A stretch of 64,000 bases of DNA, from the NCBI GenBank assembly GCA_902729315.2, contig LR746272.1, positions 62,001 through 126,000 of the forward strand, given 5' to 3'. The notes under the pieces are model-generated. The model was not told the DNA's origin, did not search any database, and saw nothing but the letters and a program-made list of their open reading frames with translations. Below, one piece after another: positions 35,901 to 47,450 of this stretch (the first letter of the stretch is position 1; the number at the start of each line of letters is the position of its first letter). Source of the stretch: Spirodela intermedia. Lineage: Eukaryota > Streptophyta > Magnoliopsida > Alismatales > Araceae. Position numbers and translations under genes: made by a program.

Positions 35901-36560
35901 AATTTTGTGTCCCTTTATAGCAATGTATTCACCTTTGCAATCTTAAAATTACATTAGCTCTTGATATAGAAACAACTACTTGGATCACATAAGGATGAAA
36001 GCCTTTTTGTCAAGTCAATTATACCAATGATATTTGGCCAAGTCCTCATAACTCTATCAAACATCTCATTTTTACATCTCCTATCCCAATACTCTGCACT
36101 TTGATTTATTGCTTGTCATAACTTTACTTCTGTTATGAGATGAATAACAATTAAATCAATCTATAAATGGGAACAGATGTTCGGAACATTCAAAATCAAA
36201 AAACTATGCAATAGAATAATATCTCTCTAAGGAGATTGTTACAACATTTCGTCTCTTTTCTAAACCATGGGACTACAAAAAACTATTTCATCACTCAACT
36301 ACATGAACTGTTCAAGTTTAACAGAATCTACTTGCCAATGACCTCCTTACTTGTGGTAGCAAAATTTATCATTTCATTTTGACTTGGATCTTGAACAACT
36401 ATTCTTTCTACCTTTGATTTCTTGAACTTATTGGATAATATAGTAAATGTGACATCTTACATCTTCAAGTATCTTTTTAATATAATATGATAGTCATCAA
36501 AAGATTATAGGACATAGACAATGATGAAATGAAATGAAGAGACTGGTCCTTTTCTCTACC
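32950..36560 (-). mobile_element. Ty1/copia element remnant, minus strand
   Basis: The block is uniformly AT-rich and full of stops in all frames. Read on minus, the span 35643-35431 gives M-N-M-T-R-L-D-R-A-C-S-K followed later by N-K-L-C-Y-L-V-N-H-L, the diagnostic copia integrase C-terminal block (usually M-N-R-T-L-L-E-R then N-T-A-C-Y-L-V-N-R). The remainder is too decayed to place the other domains with confidence, and LTRs were not identified. The ends are set by composition change and are approximate. Confidence 0.6.
35431..35643 (-). pseudogene. copia integrase C-terminal fragment
   Basis: A 70-codon frame carrying the copia integrase end block (R-L-D-R-A-C-S, then C-Y-L-V-N-H-L-A-S-T). 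No catalytic D,D,E segment is intact. It is the main evidence for the identity of the surrounding element. Confidence 0.65.
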
Positions 36561-37675
36561 TTAAGTTCTAAACTATAAAGTTATGAAATCAACTTATTAA
36601 ACATATTCATGTGCACCGCTGAGGCTATTAGCCAGACTTGTTGCTTCTGCAGCGGTATCATATTCTCCTCCCCTAATCCTCGGCCCCGTCCTGCTTCTGT
36701 TTTCCCGACGAATTGCGGTCTCACTCACTTTGCATCTTACCCTGAATCTTTCCCCCGCTTCTGAAAGGATTCCTTCTTGGACTAGCATGGCATTTGAGGG
36801 CACGGCGGTCTGAGGAGAGACCAAGGCTACATGATTGAGATTTGCCCCTGGACTGCCCGAATCAAGTCCTGATTTGGCTACTCGGCCTTTACGGAAGAAG
36901 ATATTTTTGAAATCATGACCAAAAGTTACAAAATTCATCAGATGAGAACGACATGGAATTGGATCTTGCGGACTGTTCTGATAGCTAGTTACCGGCTGAA
37001 AGAATCAAGAGTAGACCCAGCAGAGCACCACATTGAAAGCCTCGGACAGCGCTCTATGCGCGATCGGTAACGACACTTCTACTCGAGACCAGAGCTCTGT
37101 TCATGGGATACCCAGTTCCCACCTGACGCTACTCGATTCTGCGTCCAGGAATGTTCCCGTGCTTTTACTTCGAGTCGCATGGTGGTGGTGGCGACTACAT
37201 GGACCTGGCGGCAGAGAGTGGGAGACTCAGTCGTCGAATCACTCGATAGTTTCCAGAGCTCATTTCGGTTCTGTCAATCAGGCCAAGCATAGTAGCGTAT
37301 GCTCCTCTCGATCCACTTGCTTTGGCATTTGAACTCCCCAAATAGAGAATTAAGCGAACGACGTATGTGGACAGTGGAACTCACGCAGTTTCGAGGAAAA
37401 GGGTCGGGGGCTCCCATCTCGCCCTACGTTTTCGTGCTGGTAAAAACTCAAATGTGGCAGAAGAACCCGCCAAGTACAAACAAAAACTAGCGGCAGGGAT
37501 TGCCATGGCGCACTGCTTACCAATGTTTATCAAGTCAAACATGGAATTCCTTGTTCAAGATGAGGCGGGAGGGGGAGCGAACGAGAGAGAGAGAGAGAGA
37601 GAAAGAGGAAGGATAGCAGCACCCTCAAACGCCAACTCCAACACAGAAAGGACTTTGGCATCCTGCTCTCGATCC
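36561..37675. other. GC-balanced spacer between copia relic and FAX-like gene
   Basis: Composition changes sharply from AT-rich to balanced at about 36600. A 113-codon minus frame (36597-36938) is rich in Ser, Arg and Ala without a recognised domain. A GA run is at 37585-37603. The segment nearest 37676 is the 3' flank of the FAX-like gene. Confidence 0.4.
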
Positions 37676-40630
37676 CTACGCATGCAGGCCTCGCATAATC
37701 CCATGGGCATAGCCGCATACCATCACAAGAGAAAAAAGAGAGACGACGCCGGCTGGAAATATCTTCCCCGACTTCCTGAAGCGAGAACCCATCACCACAA
37801 GCAGCGCAGCAGATAGACCTGCTCACAAATGGCGCAGCCCTCATTACGACAACAATGCTTAGAGTGAGAACCTTAAAGACTGTACTGTGTCTAAAATTCC
37901 AGCGTCAGTGTCCTCACCTAGGCCCAGGGATGAAGCGAAGGCTGGCCTCACAGGGAGCTGAGTGTAAACAAAATATAATAACAAGGCCGAAGCACCACCA
38001 GCACCTAGAGACTTCTGGCTCCCACTCTTCAGGTATCCCATCAGTCCACCAACTGAAAGCAAAATAAGTGCGTACTTCATATGAGCTCATGAGCTAACCC
38101 ACACACAAATTTTGTACAAGACAGGCGGCTTTTAATTGTTTTCATTCTGATTCAATTCAACTCACAAATGAATAAGCTAAATGGATGACAAAAGTGAATG
38201 CTCCTGATGCACTACCCCAACGCGCAGACAAAGAAAAAAAAAAAGATGAATATTGAAGACACTTCCCGAGAGTTAATGATCTCAATGTGTAACTGGGTTA
38301 CTAAAGGCCACAGACGATGCAGGTAGTGATCCGCAAAACATTGATCCGCAAGACAACCGCGTAAGAAGGGCACATGCCACCTGAAATTTTGCCTGCTTGA
38401 TATTCCATGCCTACACATGAGTAGGCAAAGCTTTGATCGACTGACTTTAAGTGTTGGTTAAATATGCACATCATGCAGACGTTTCTCACATGATATAAGT
38501 TGAAGTATTCCGCCAGACAAACTTAGGAATCATTAGTTAATGCTACACTAGACGGTGCACGCAGGGAGGAAGGCTCTCCATAAATGTATGTTCCCATTCC
38601 ATCCATTCCAGGACGGTAGTGAATTCAATATTTTCTTAATCATTCAGGGGAGAGGAAGAGTACACTTCGTAAAAAAAGCAATAGCACATCATTTGTGTTT
38701 TTCAAAGGGAGAACACAGTTGCAGACCAACATCTCTTGTCGGGCAAAAACACAAATTGGCGGCTTGAAGAATCTCAAGCCTAACCTTGAAAGACGAGACA
38801 GAACAGCAATTTTGAAATATGCAGGTTGAATAGGTTCGTCTCACAGACTGCAAAGATGAATTACAAAACTCAAGAAAGAAGTCAACTAAAATTGAAATAT
38901 ATTCAACCATAGAAGCCCTCCTTATGCCTCAGTCTATGAAATTCATGAACTTTCACTTGTAGCGGTGTGCATGAAAAATAGGAAAACGATGTAAAACAAC
39001 ACTTACGATGGAAAGTGATACATGGGCATATATGAACAATAATCTAGGTTCTATGCAGGAATATGCCTCCCAAAACAGCTGTGTATAAGTGGAAAATCAC
39101 AGATGATTCTTTTTTCTTCTTCTTCTTCTTGAAATAAAGGCAATGACAATTCCACATAATGGGGGCTAAATAATCCAGCCTTGAAAGAGAAATTTTCGCT
39201 CTGTATATGGTCAGAATTTGGAAGCAACAAATCCTGATTCGAGTGTGGAATGTCTTCGGGATTGGATTTCTGTTAGCCAAGCATTCCATGTAAGCAGTTG
39301 AATGTTAGGATGGGTTTTCATCAGTACGTATTTAATTTCATCAAAAGCAAACACATCATTTTCATCCTTCAAAGCTTCTGATGAGGTTTAATGGACAACA
39401 GCTTGACTAATGAGGGAGCAGGATCCCATAATGTGCCAAGAATGACAGGGTCGAGTGCATAGTTGTTAAGGCAGACACGTTGAGAGACTACATACTTAAT
39501 ACCCAAGCATGCATTCATGCCAGGAATAAAATCCTAGCGAAAATCGAAGTAGCCAAGTATCTACTCTATATACCACGTAAATTTTGTCCCAATCTAGAGT
39601 GATATAAACCTAGTTATTCTGTCAAGGTCATCACCACATTTAATTGAATTTATTGTCTTTCGGTGTGGCCACAAGTGCCCAACTCAAGCATTTCTCAATT
39701 TCATATTTTCAAGGGTGGATCAGTTCTGGTGCTCTGACTTTCTATATGATGAACCACAGATTCAAAAGATAAACAGGGAGGATCTTTTTGGTGTGAGTGC
39801 TGAGTTAAAGCATAATTTCTCTGCGGATTCAGAGATATCCTTCGTCTGAACTCCATTAATTCCAGCACCCTCCTTGAGGTTAAGAAACATAGGGATGACA
39901 TTACGCTCCTTTCCAAAAATGAAAGATCCCGGTGCTCTTAGCTTAAAGAGGGGCCGTCGAGGCCAACAGTTTAAATGCCAGGTCTGCGTTCAATTGGGAA
40001 TAGATTGCCGCCCTCAAAAAATATTTTTGCCAGCATCCAGGGACCAGATTACAGTACCTCATTTTTCTTGTACGCCAAATTCACATTCGAGATTTTCACT
40101 AGTCAAGCTGAACAAAAAGCCCATCACACTCGTGTAACAGAGGCGAATAAAGGAACAGGAACGATCGAGTAAGCCGGAAGGTAAAGCATGAAGGATATCT
40201 CGATGATGCGAGAGGGGTATGAGATGGTGAGTCACTCACCTCCAACAAGCGCGGCATATCCCAGCGTGATCTTCTGAGACATGGACATCCCTCCTCCCAT
40301 CTTCTTGCGCTCCCCGTCCTCCGAGGACCCACTTCCTTCGTTCCAATCACCGTTTCCTCCTCCGCGGCCGTGTCCCTCAGCCCCCCCTCCCCCGCCGATC
40401 TCCCCGCCGCCAGAATCGGGAACCGCAAATCGGAGAGTGTGGCTTGTCCTTGAGCGGGCCGCGACTGAGGCGCAGATCGGGATGAGAGACGGGGTGGAGC
40501 TGGCAGAGGGGCGGACGCTGAGGTGGAGGGGGAGGCGAGATAGCGGGGGAGGAGACGGGCGCGGCGCAGGTCGGGAGGGCTGGGAGAGGAGGGTTGACTG
40601 AGAGGCGAGAGAATTAGCAGCGGCAGCCAT
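37676..40630 (-). CDS. Fatty acid export-like protein, TMEM14 family, plastid-targeted
   Basis: Three coding exons: 40240-40630, 37918-38052, 37676-37818; GT-AG introns, both phase 1, giving 222 residues. The first about 70 residues are Ala/Ser/Pro/Arg-rich with few acidic residues, as in a chloroplast transit peptide. A Gly-rich linker follows, then the TMEM14 region starting K-I-T-L-G-Y-A-A-L-V-G with the signature G-G-L-M-G-Y-L-K-S-G-S, Q-L-P-V-R-P-A-F-A-S and G-K-I-F-P-A-G-V-V-S-L. It ends with an H-G-I-M-R tail. The region has about four membrane segments. Plant FAX proteins move fatty acids through the plastid envelope; which FAX number this is I cannot tell. The first intron is long (about 2.2 kb). 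Confidence 0.9.
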
Positions 40631-41649
40631 CGAGGGCTTTCTTTCGCCTTTACGGAGGAAAAGATCTCCTCAAGGGCTCAGGCTCCCCCTCCGGTTTAGG
40701 CACAACGGAGCGGAGAAGAGAGAGGAACTCGCTCTGTGTGTGTGTCTCCCTCGTACGGAGCGAGTCTCGAGTCTAGCCGGCTCGCTCGGGATTTCGTTGG
40801 TGAAAAAAAGTAAAGCAAGCAAATATGAGGGATTAAAGTGAGAAGTGACTCTGGGGCCTCGTTTTTAACGTAAATGTCGACATTAACAGCTAGCACGTGC
40901 GGTCTGGGATCGAGACCGAAAGCATCCGGAAGATTAGTTCCACGTACGGACCGCGAATGGAGACTGACTTCAGCTCGCGGCCGGCGATGGGGATCGGTAT
41001 AAACTTTTTAAGCAGGCGGTCGCCGCCCTTCTCGTTTACGCAATGAAATCACAGTCGCATGCAGGCAGGCCTCTTACTAAGCACTCAGCTCTGAGCTCTG
41101 AGCTCTTCTCAGCTCTTCTCAGCACTGGCACCGCACGCCGGGGTGGACTCCGTTCGTCCTCCGCGGACGTGCCGAGGGCGAAACGGCCACCGGAAGCGCG
41201 GGAACTGTACTTGCTGGCCTGGGCGTCGTATGCCGTTCCATCCCCTCTGGAAGGGGGGCGGGGGGCGTGTGGAGGAAGGTTGCTAACTTCGGGGTGGCGC
41301 CGGGTGCGTCGGGCTCTCCCCTCCTCCGTCTCCTCATCGTCATCAACGGCAAGCACCCTGCTATATTTGGAGGCCCCTGCCCCCGGAAGCCACGGCAACC
41401 ATCATTGAGAGTAACCCCGAGCAGCCAGAGAAACACATGCCGAAACTCTGTGTGGCCAACTACTACCCAAGGGGGGGGGGGACAGAGAGAGGTGCGCCCG
41501 CCCGCCCCAAACAGACGGAAGAAACGGCGGAGACGGAGGCGGCGGAGGCGGCCATCTTAGCATATCCCCGGCTCAACCACCTCCAGATAGCCAGGCGGCC
41601 CTCCTCTGTACCCCCCGGATCTCCCTCTCTGCCCTCCATTGTGCGCCTG
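40631..41649. promoter_or_regulatory. Shared upstream region between FAX-like (minus) and DUF1685 (plus) genes
   Basis: The two start codons are 1371 bp apart and the genes diverge, so this interval must hold both promoters. It is GC-rich and holds no supported gene. No insulating repeat or transposon is visible. I could not assign a TATA box for the FAX-like gene. Confidence 0.5.
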
Positions 41650-41658
41650 TATATAATA
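41650..41658 (+). promoter_or_regulatory. TATA box of DUF1685 gene
   Basis: The word TATATAATA, 344 bp before the start codon, lies in otherwise GC-rich DNA. Start of transcription would be expected about 30 bp on; no ATG occurs from there to the start codon at 42002. Confidence 0.6.
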
Positions 41659-41866
41659 GATGTAAGAATCCTCCAGGCTTCCCCCAGAGGGCCAAGCACA
41701 TATCTACCTACAGGGAAAGCACCGTATAGCTTCCCCCCCCCCAAACCCTTACCCTCTCCCCTCCGTACATTCCTCCCGCCGGCCAGGGGCTGGAGGCTAC
41801 CCGGCCTCCTTCGCAGCCCTGTCCGAAGGAGGGAAGACTTGCCTGCAGAGATAACACACCCCGGAA

Positions 41867-41868
<2 letters not shown>

Positions 41869-41900
<32 letters not shown>
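41869..41900 (+). repeat. (CT)n tract in leader of DUF1685 gene
   Basis: About fifteen CT units in the 5' untranslated leader, 100 bp before the start. Pyrimidine tracts of this kind are common in plant leaders; a role is inferred only. Confidence 0.85.
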
Positions 41901-41902
<2 letters not shown>

Positions 41903-42001
41903 GGGCAACCACGGCGAAGAAGGTAACGAGGAGATTACGAGAGGAGGAGAACAAGGAGAAAGAAAAAAAGAAGATAAGCGCAAGTACAAGTGCACGCAAC
42001 A

Positions 42002-43672
42002 ATGAACGGGGTGGTCAGGGAGCTTCCGGTTCTGGCTCTGTCTACGTCCTCATCGTCCTCGGAGGGCGAGGAGGATATGTGCCCCCTTACGCCGGTGGAC
42101 CCGCCAGCGCCGTTGCTGATCGGAAGGTACATTCGAAATAAGAGGTTGTCGAAGCAGCTGTCGATGAGGGAGACGAGGAGAGAGGCCATCTGGGAGAAGC
42201 GAAGGAAGCAGATCCTCGAGCAGTCGACGCTAGGTGCTGGGCCGGGGGACGAATGCGAAGAAGAAGGAGAAATCGGTATCGATGGAAAACGTATTGCGCG
42301 GGGGAGGAGCCTGACGGACGAGGACCTCGACGATCTCAGGGGTTCCATCGAACTGGGTTTTGGGTTTAGCGAGGAGGCCGGCAGCCGCAACCTTTGTCAC
42401 ATGCTGCCGGCACTCGACCTCTATTTCGCGGTTAATAAGCAGATTTCCGACTCCAGGCTTTTGCTCTCGCCCAGCCCAGTCTCAACCCCTAGCACTGCTG
42501 GCGGCGGCTCCTCTTCATCCCTCCTCGAGAGCCCCAGCCCCCGCAGCCCGTTCTACCACGCCGCCTGCTCGCCATCGTTGAAGATCTTCAGCCCAGGTAG
42601 TGTAATGTGGTGCAATATCATGCCGTTTCTTTGAGCTTTCGATTTTGCTCTTATTTGCGCATCATCCATCGTTATTATCATCATCATCTACACATTCATG
42701 CATAAAACCCCACTCCATCGGCGGAAGAGGGGGTGGGTGGTCTTATAATTTCTGGTCATTGGACGGGTGGCAGAAGACATCTCCGATATCCGTCTCTGTA
42801 CCCACTCTGGCATCGTGTCTTCACGGCGGAAACCAGCCGTCCAGGACGGCAAGGACGGGGGAGCAGGTGGGCTTCATCCTCAGCCGAAATGTGTGAAGCG
42901 AACGCTGGCTCTAAACAGAGGGAGGGGGAGAGATGAAGGTGGCAAGTGATAGGTAGGACTCGTCAGTTAGTCGTTCCCCACTTCACTAACAGGGACAGGC
43001 GGAGCACAGTATCAGCCAGTCTTCGAAGTATCCGTATCAATCCTTCCGCCCTTCCCCGCGTTCTCCTCTTTGTATCAGTCAACACAGGCAGGCCTACAGT
43101 CCCCTGGCCGACGGGACAACATCGGCCTTTGTGGCACCCGCCCACGTGTCCCCGGATAATCAAAAGCACGCCTTCCATTGGACATCCCGATTTGCTGGGT
43201 CCCCTATCCAGTAACCCCTTTCCTTTATCCTCCTCCCGCCGTTGAAATATCTCTCAGTACCCCCTCGTCACATACTGCCAGCTCGTCCGGTACAGTAGTA
43301 GTCTGCCGCGCTCCTGTCGGGGCAACAAGCCATCATCCATTCTGTCCCCTCTTCCCTGCTTCTTCGGGTGGGTTTTCGTGAGGTGGAAGAAAGGTCTTCC
43401 TCACAAGTCAAAAGTTTCACGAGACGGTGGGTGCATGCACGTCCATTTCAATTTCATGGGGGGCCCCTTCTAGACTCGTCTCATCGAATTTTTCCTCTCC
43501 TTGCAAATGATATTGTAGCTGACGGCGGCTGGTCCGCTCTCTTTCGTGGACAGGAGACGGGCCGAAGCAAGTGAAGACGAAGCTGAGGCACTGGGCGCAG
43601 GCCGTGGCTTGCGCGATGATGCAGCAAGAACGGATCGGAACCCCCAGGGGGGCCTCCGGCGGGAAGGAATGA
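42002..43672 (+). CDS. DUF1685 family protein
   Basis: Two coding exons, 42002-42596 and 43554-43672, joined at phase 1 (GT at 42597, CAG before 43554), giving 237 residues. Typical DUF1685 landmarks are present: L-T-D-E-D-L-D-D-L-R-G near residue 103, I-E-L-G-F-G-F, L-P-A-L-D-L-Y-F-A-V-N, a Ser/Pro-rich spacer, K-I-F-S-P-G at the exon junction, and V-K-T-K-L-R-H-W-A-Q-A-V-A-C near the C-terminus. The family is plant-specific and its function is unknown. Basic residues near 44-75 could serve as a nuclear signal (inference). The leader, TATA box and CT tract agree with the chosen start, which is the first ATG in the leader. The gene diverges from the FAX-like gene and converges with the SAUR gene. 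Confidence 0.93.
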
Positions 43673-45504
43673 CCGCCCGGCGGGCGAAAGGGGCAAGGCC
43701 TCACCTCGCGGAATCAACAGAATCACGCGGAAGAGATGCCCACGAGGCCGGCCGGAAACTCTTCTCGGTTCATGGAGGGAAATTCCTCTGGGGAGTAGAA
43801 GGTGAGAGAACGAGAAGAGAGGGAGGTATGGTAGTAGGGATTGGTGTTGTTGGGGGGAGGAACGAAGAATGGTTCCGTGCTTATTCGCGTCATTCTGCCT
43901 GGGACAATCCGCCGCTTTGCCTTTCAGATGCGAAGAACTCTCCTCCTCCTCTCTCTCTCTCTCTCCCTCTCTCTTTCTCCCCCTCGAGTCGGCGCCGGCG
44001 AAGCATCGACGCAGAAGCCTGCACGCAGTGCAGAGCGGGAGGGTGGGTATCTCTTCCGCGTCACATGGCCAATTGGCTTCCCGGCGGTAGTGGTGATGGC
44101 GAGATTATTGATGGTTAAAAAGGACCGTGAATGGAAGGGGTGGAGAGCGGCGGCGCAGTAATGGGGGAACGAGGAAGTAGCTGGACGGATGGATGGGACA
44201 CGACGACGACGACCCGCGAACGTACGCAGAGCTAGACAGAGAGGAAGAGGGGAAGACTTCGTGATGAGGGAAGTGGGCGTCCGGATCTTCCGTGGAGGTG
44301 CTGGAGACGGAAGAGCACGTCACATGGGGGGGGGGGGGGGCGCTGTCACTCTCTGTACGGAGGGCAGGGAAGGGAGGAATGAGCGTGGCGTGTCCGCCCT
44401 TGTCTGTCCCCTCCACGTGAGAGTGCGGAGCCGAGCCCAAATTTCCCCGAGATGTTGCGATGCGTGTGGGTGAGGACACGGTGAATGGAAAATGAAACGG
44501 AGGCGGAGGGACGGATAAAATCTGCAGAGGAAGAGGGAGACAAAGGAGGTAGGTGTGCACGTGGGGGGAGTCGTCTCGCCGGCGCCACCACCCCGTGTCA
44601 GCGCGCTCCCTGCCCCACCCGAATCCCCCCTTGTGGTTCTCATCGCCCGTGTCCCCGGCGGCCTTCCACCACGGCGGACGACGGTCTGACCCGCGAGGCA
44701 GGTTTAGGCTTCGAATCGCAGCAAATTATGGACGGCCGGCGAGACAGGAGCCTCCCCTTCCCTCTCCCCCCGGTGATGAAACGAAGGAAAGCAGGAGAAT
44801 TCCTCGACGACATTAATGGCACAAGCGACCGATCGTCGCCACCCCCGCCTGCCTGCCTGCCCTCGTTTCTGCGCACATTATCCCGGCGACCGACTGACTG
44901 ACTACTCGGCCGGGATTCCCCCTCTCTCGGGTCGCCGAGCCCCGCAAGACCACTGCCGGCAGTCGCACGCTGCACCCGTCGATCTAACGTGTCTTCCCCC
45001 AGTTCTTGCCGCCGACAAATGTGAGGGAGGATAACAACGCACAGGCCGATCCCAAGCCCTGGAAAATATCTCGGAGCAGAACGGAAAAAAAAAAGGAACG
45101 GGATGAGAAAGGAAATACGGAGGGAGACCCTGTCAAGTCTGGTCATTATTCTGCACAGCACATCAGTAATCGATCATCGTAGCAGTAACCGTTGAATCGG
45201 CCCCTGTCATCGCCACGGAGCTCGACAGAGCAGAGCACCTATAAGGAAGCCGTGGCCTTTTAGCCGCCTTCAGCCGAACCCCCCACGCTCGGCGAACCGA
45301 CCAGCAGAGGGGGCAAAAAAGTGTAGGCAGGAAAAAATGGACGCCGCGATCGATCCCGAATGCTGTGAATCCGCTGGACAGGCCTGTCTGGTCGCCCTTG
45401 CCCAGGCCGTCTTCCTCCCGTTCGCTGGAACCTCGTCGCTGAAATCTCCGCACCAGGCGAGCACATTGCGTCTGCTACCGCTCCTCCACGCGGAGGTGGA
45501 GCTT
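43673..45504. other. Convergent intergenic region of DUF1685 and SAUR genes
   Basis: No gene supported. A CT-rich run lies at about 43950-43983 and a poly-G run at 44326-44340. Several GC-driven frames of 100-170 codons overlap on both strands and are Arg/Pro/Ser-rich without domains. Both genes end into this interval. Confidence 0.45.
44326..44340. repeat. Poly-G run
   Basis: Fifteen G in a row; a place where assembly or read errors are likely. Confidence 0.85.
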
Positions 45505-45903
45505 CTACGGGAGAATGACGAACGACAAGCCGTTGGGAAGAATGTCGTCCTCTTTCCCGATTAACGAAAGCAGACGCTCGAAGACCACCGGGTCGCAGGG
45601 AATTTGCAGGGCGCCGGAGCCCACGTTGTCGAAGCCGAACTCCTCTTCGGCCTTCCTGAGTAGTTCCAGGAAGATTGGATGCTTCAGGTAGCTCAGAGGA
45701 ATGGCGTACCTCCTGGCCTCCTCGCCGACGTAGACGGCGAAGAAGCCCTTCCTGATGTCCTTGTCATCATGGAAGGCGAGGACACTTGTGGGGGACATGG
45801 GGAACGAGTCGACTCGGAGCTTCTCCCATAGCTTCACGGACGGAGCTTTGAGGTTCAGCTTCCTCAGCGCCTTGTGCAGTTTCGTGCCGTTTCCGTTCCC
45901 CAT
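45505..45903 (-). CDS. SAUR-family auxin-responsive protein
   Basis: Intronless, 132 residues, as is usual for SAURs. The conserved SAUR core runs from about 50 to 118: K-G-F-F-A-V-Y-V-G, R-R-Y-A-I-P-L-S-Y-L, a P-I-F-L-E-L-L-R-K-A-E-E-E-F-G-F block and L-Q-I-P-C-D at the end. A basic N-terminus of about 30 residues precedes it and a short hydrophobic tail follows. SAURs inhibit PP2C-D phosphatases at the plasma membrane and so raise proton-pump activity and cell expansion. A TATA-like site about 235 bp upstream (46135-46150, minus) fits. The extended C-terminal tail is longer than in the smallest SAURs. Which SAUR number this is cannot be decided. Confidence 0.93.
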   Translation of the reverse strand: MGNGNGTKLHKALRKLNLKAPSVKLWEKLRVDSFPMSPTSVLAFHDDKDIRKGFFAVYVGEEARRYAIPLSYLKHPIFLELLRKAEEEFGFDNVGSGALQIPCDPVVFERLLSLIGKEDDILPNGLSFVILP

Positions 45904-47450
45904 GTTCGTTCGTGGCGGTGATTGCCGAGTGGAGAACGGCCGGGGGGGGGAGAGGGGAGGGTGTACGACGATTAGTTTAGCTGACCAGACAGAAACGTTC
46001 GGATTGAGAGGGATGTTGTAGAGGAAGGAGACGGAGGGAAGGGAGAGATGGGATAGGAAAGATGAGTTGGCAGGGAGAGCGCCCCTGCATGGGGGCGGGG
46101 ATTATGATGGCAAGGGCAGGGCAGAGGAGAGGGCTTTAAATAAATAAAAGGGGGGGGAGAAGGGGCTAAGACCGACCAGGGGGGTGGACGGGGTTCATTC
46201 ATTGCCCCTCCCGGGTCCTGGTCGCCTCTAAGAGCAGGAGGAAGGCGCAAGAAGGACACATGAGACGTGTACGCAGAGATAGATGCACATGATGGCGATG
46301 GGCATAGTTGGTGGTAGCGGCCGCGCGGAAGGGAGAACCACAGGAAATACAACCATCGCACTGTGGTTGTGGTGTGCCCCCGAGGGGAGAGGAGAAGGTA
46401 AGGTACGAGGCGGTTGCCCCCACCAGCCGCGCTGTTATTATTCATTCAATAAATGAGTCGAAGTCTCACCACGCTCCGAGCTTGCGAGGCAGCGAGTATG
46501 GATGAGTTCATTGAGATAGTCGGCGGCGGCGGCGGTGACGGCGTCGGATGATATCAACCATTCGCGGTAGCGGCGACTGAGTCGAGGAAGGGGAAACCGT
46601 TCCGCGTGGATGTGTGGGGACAAGGTGACATTAACAGAGAGGGCGCCGACCGGGCATGGGGATGGCTGCCCGAGTGGGTGCCCTCGACTAGCTGGCTGCC
46701 AGTCGCAGAGGAGCCCAGGCACTCTCAGCTATTGGAGTGGCCAGTCATCGGCCAGCTGGGTTGAGAGTAGGCACCTACGACACTCGGCCGGAGCAATCAA
46801 TCAACAAAGACGGTGGCCCGGCCCTCCGCCCGCCCAACCTCGGAGTGGGGAGTTCTCACCGTTACCACGCTGCCTTGTCGACCCAGAGAAGCGCGATTAT
46901 TCATTCTGCAGTCGCCTGCTTTGTTGCTGCATACTGGCTGCAAACGAGGAGAGTAGCCCGCGAGACTACCGAGCTCTGTAGTGTATGATTTAAATATAAT
47001 TATATACAGTAATGCGTCACGTCTCACCGGCAGCGCGGTGGCAGGTAAGGGGGGGGTGTGGGGGTGCTTTTCTTTTCCTGAAAATGAAAAAAATACACGC
47101 ATGGTCTCTTGATGGGACCTTGACGGAGCTTCTCCGGCGGAGTGGGGCATGACGCGGGGATCGATCCACCGACGGAGAGCCCCAGCGCACCTTACCGAAG
47201 GCGTACAAGTGTATTCCCGGCGGCCCGGTCTGTACGTCCCCGGCGGCGATACACGATCTTGGGCCAGTACATACCGTAAGGCCACTGTTTAACGCGCAAG
47301 AGCAGGGTTAAACGAGAACGTCATCTTCGGCGGATGTCCATTGCGAGATGTAAGTACGTCCGTCGTGATCTGCAATCTCGTCTCCAAATGCCTCCCGTGC
47401 GATGCCCTCCCCCATAAATCCTCGGGCGTTGTTGCAGCACCTTGAAAACC
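45904..47450. other. 5' flank of SAUR gene, then GC-rich intergenic DNA
   Basis: The first 250 bp are the SAUR leader and promoter. The rest has short G runs (for example 45942-45950 and 47050-47056) and chance frames without recognised domains. Sequence shifts to AT-rich transposon DNA near 47450. Confidence 0.4.
46135..46150 (-). promoter_or_regulatory. TATA-like site of SAUR gene
   Basis: On minus it reads CTTTTATTTATTTAAA, about 235 bp upstream of the SAUR start, in GC-rich flanking sequence. It is the only TATA-like word in that stretch. Confidence 0.45.

Noticed and set aside
41437-42002. Long frames on both strands upstream of the DUF1685 start
   Set aside because: They overlap the leader and CT tract and have no domains; the real coding start is at 42002.
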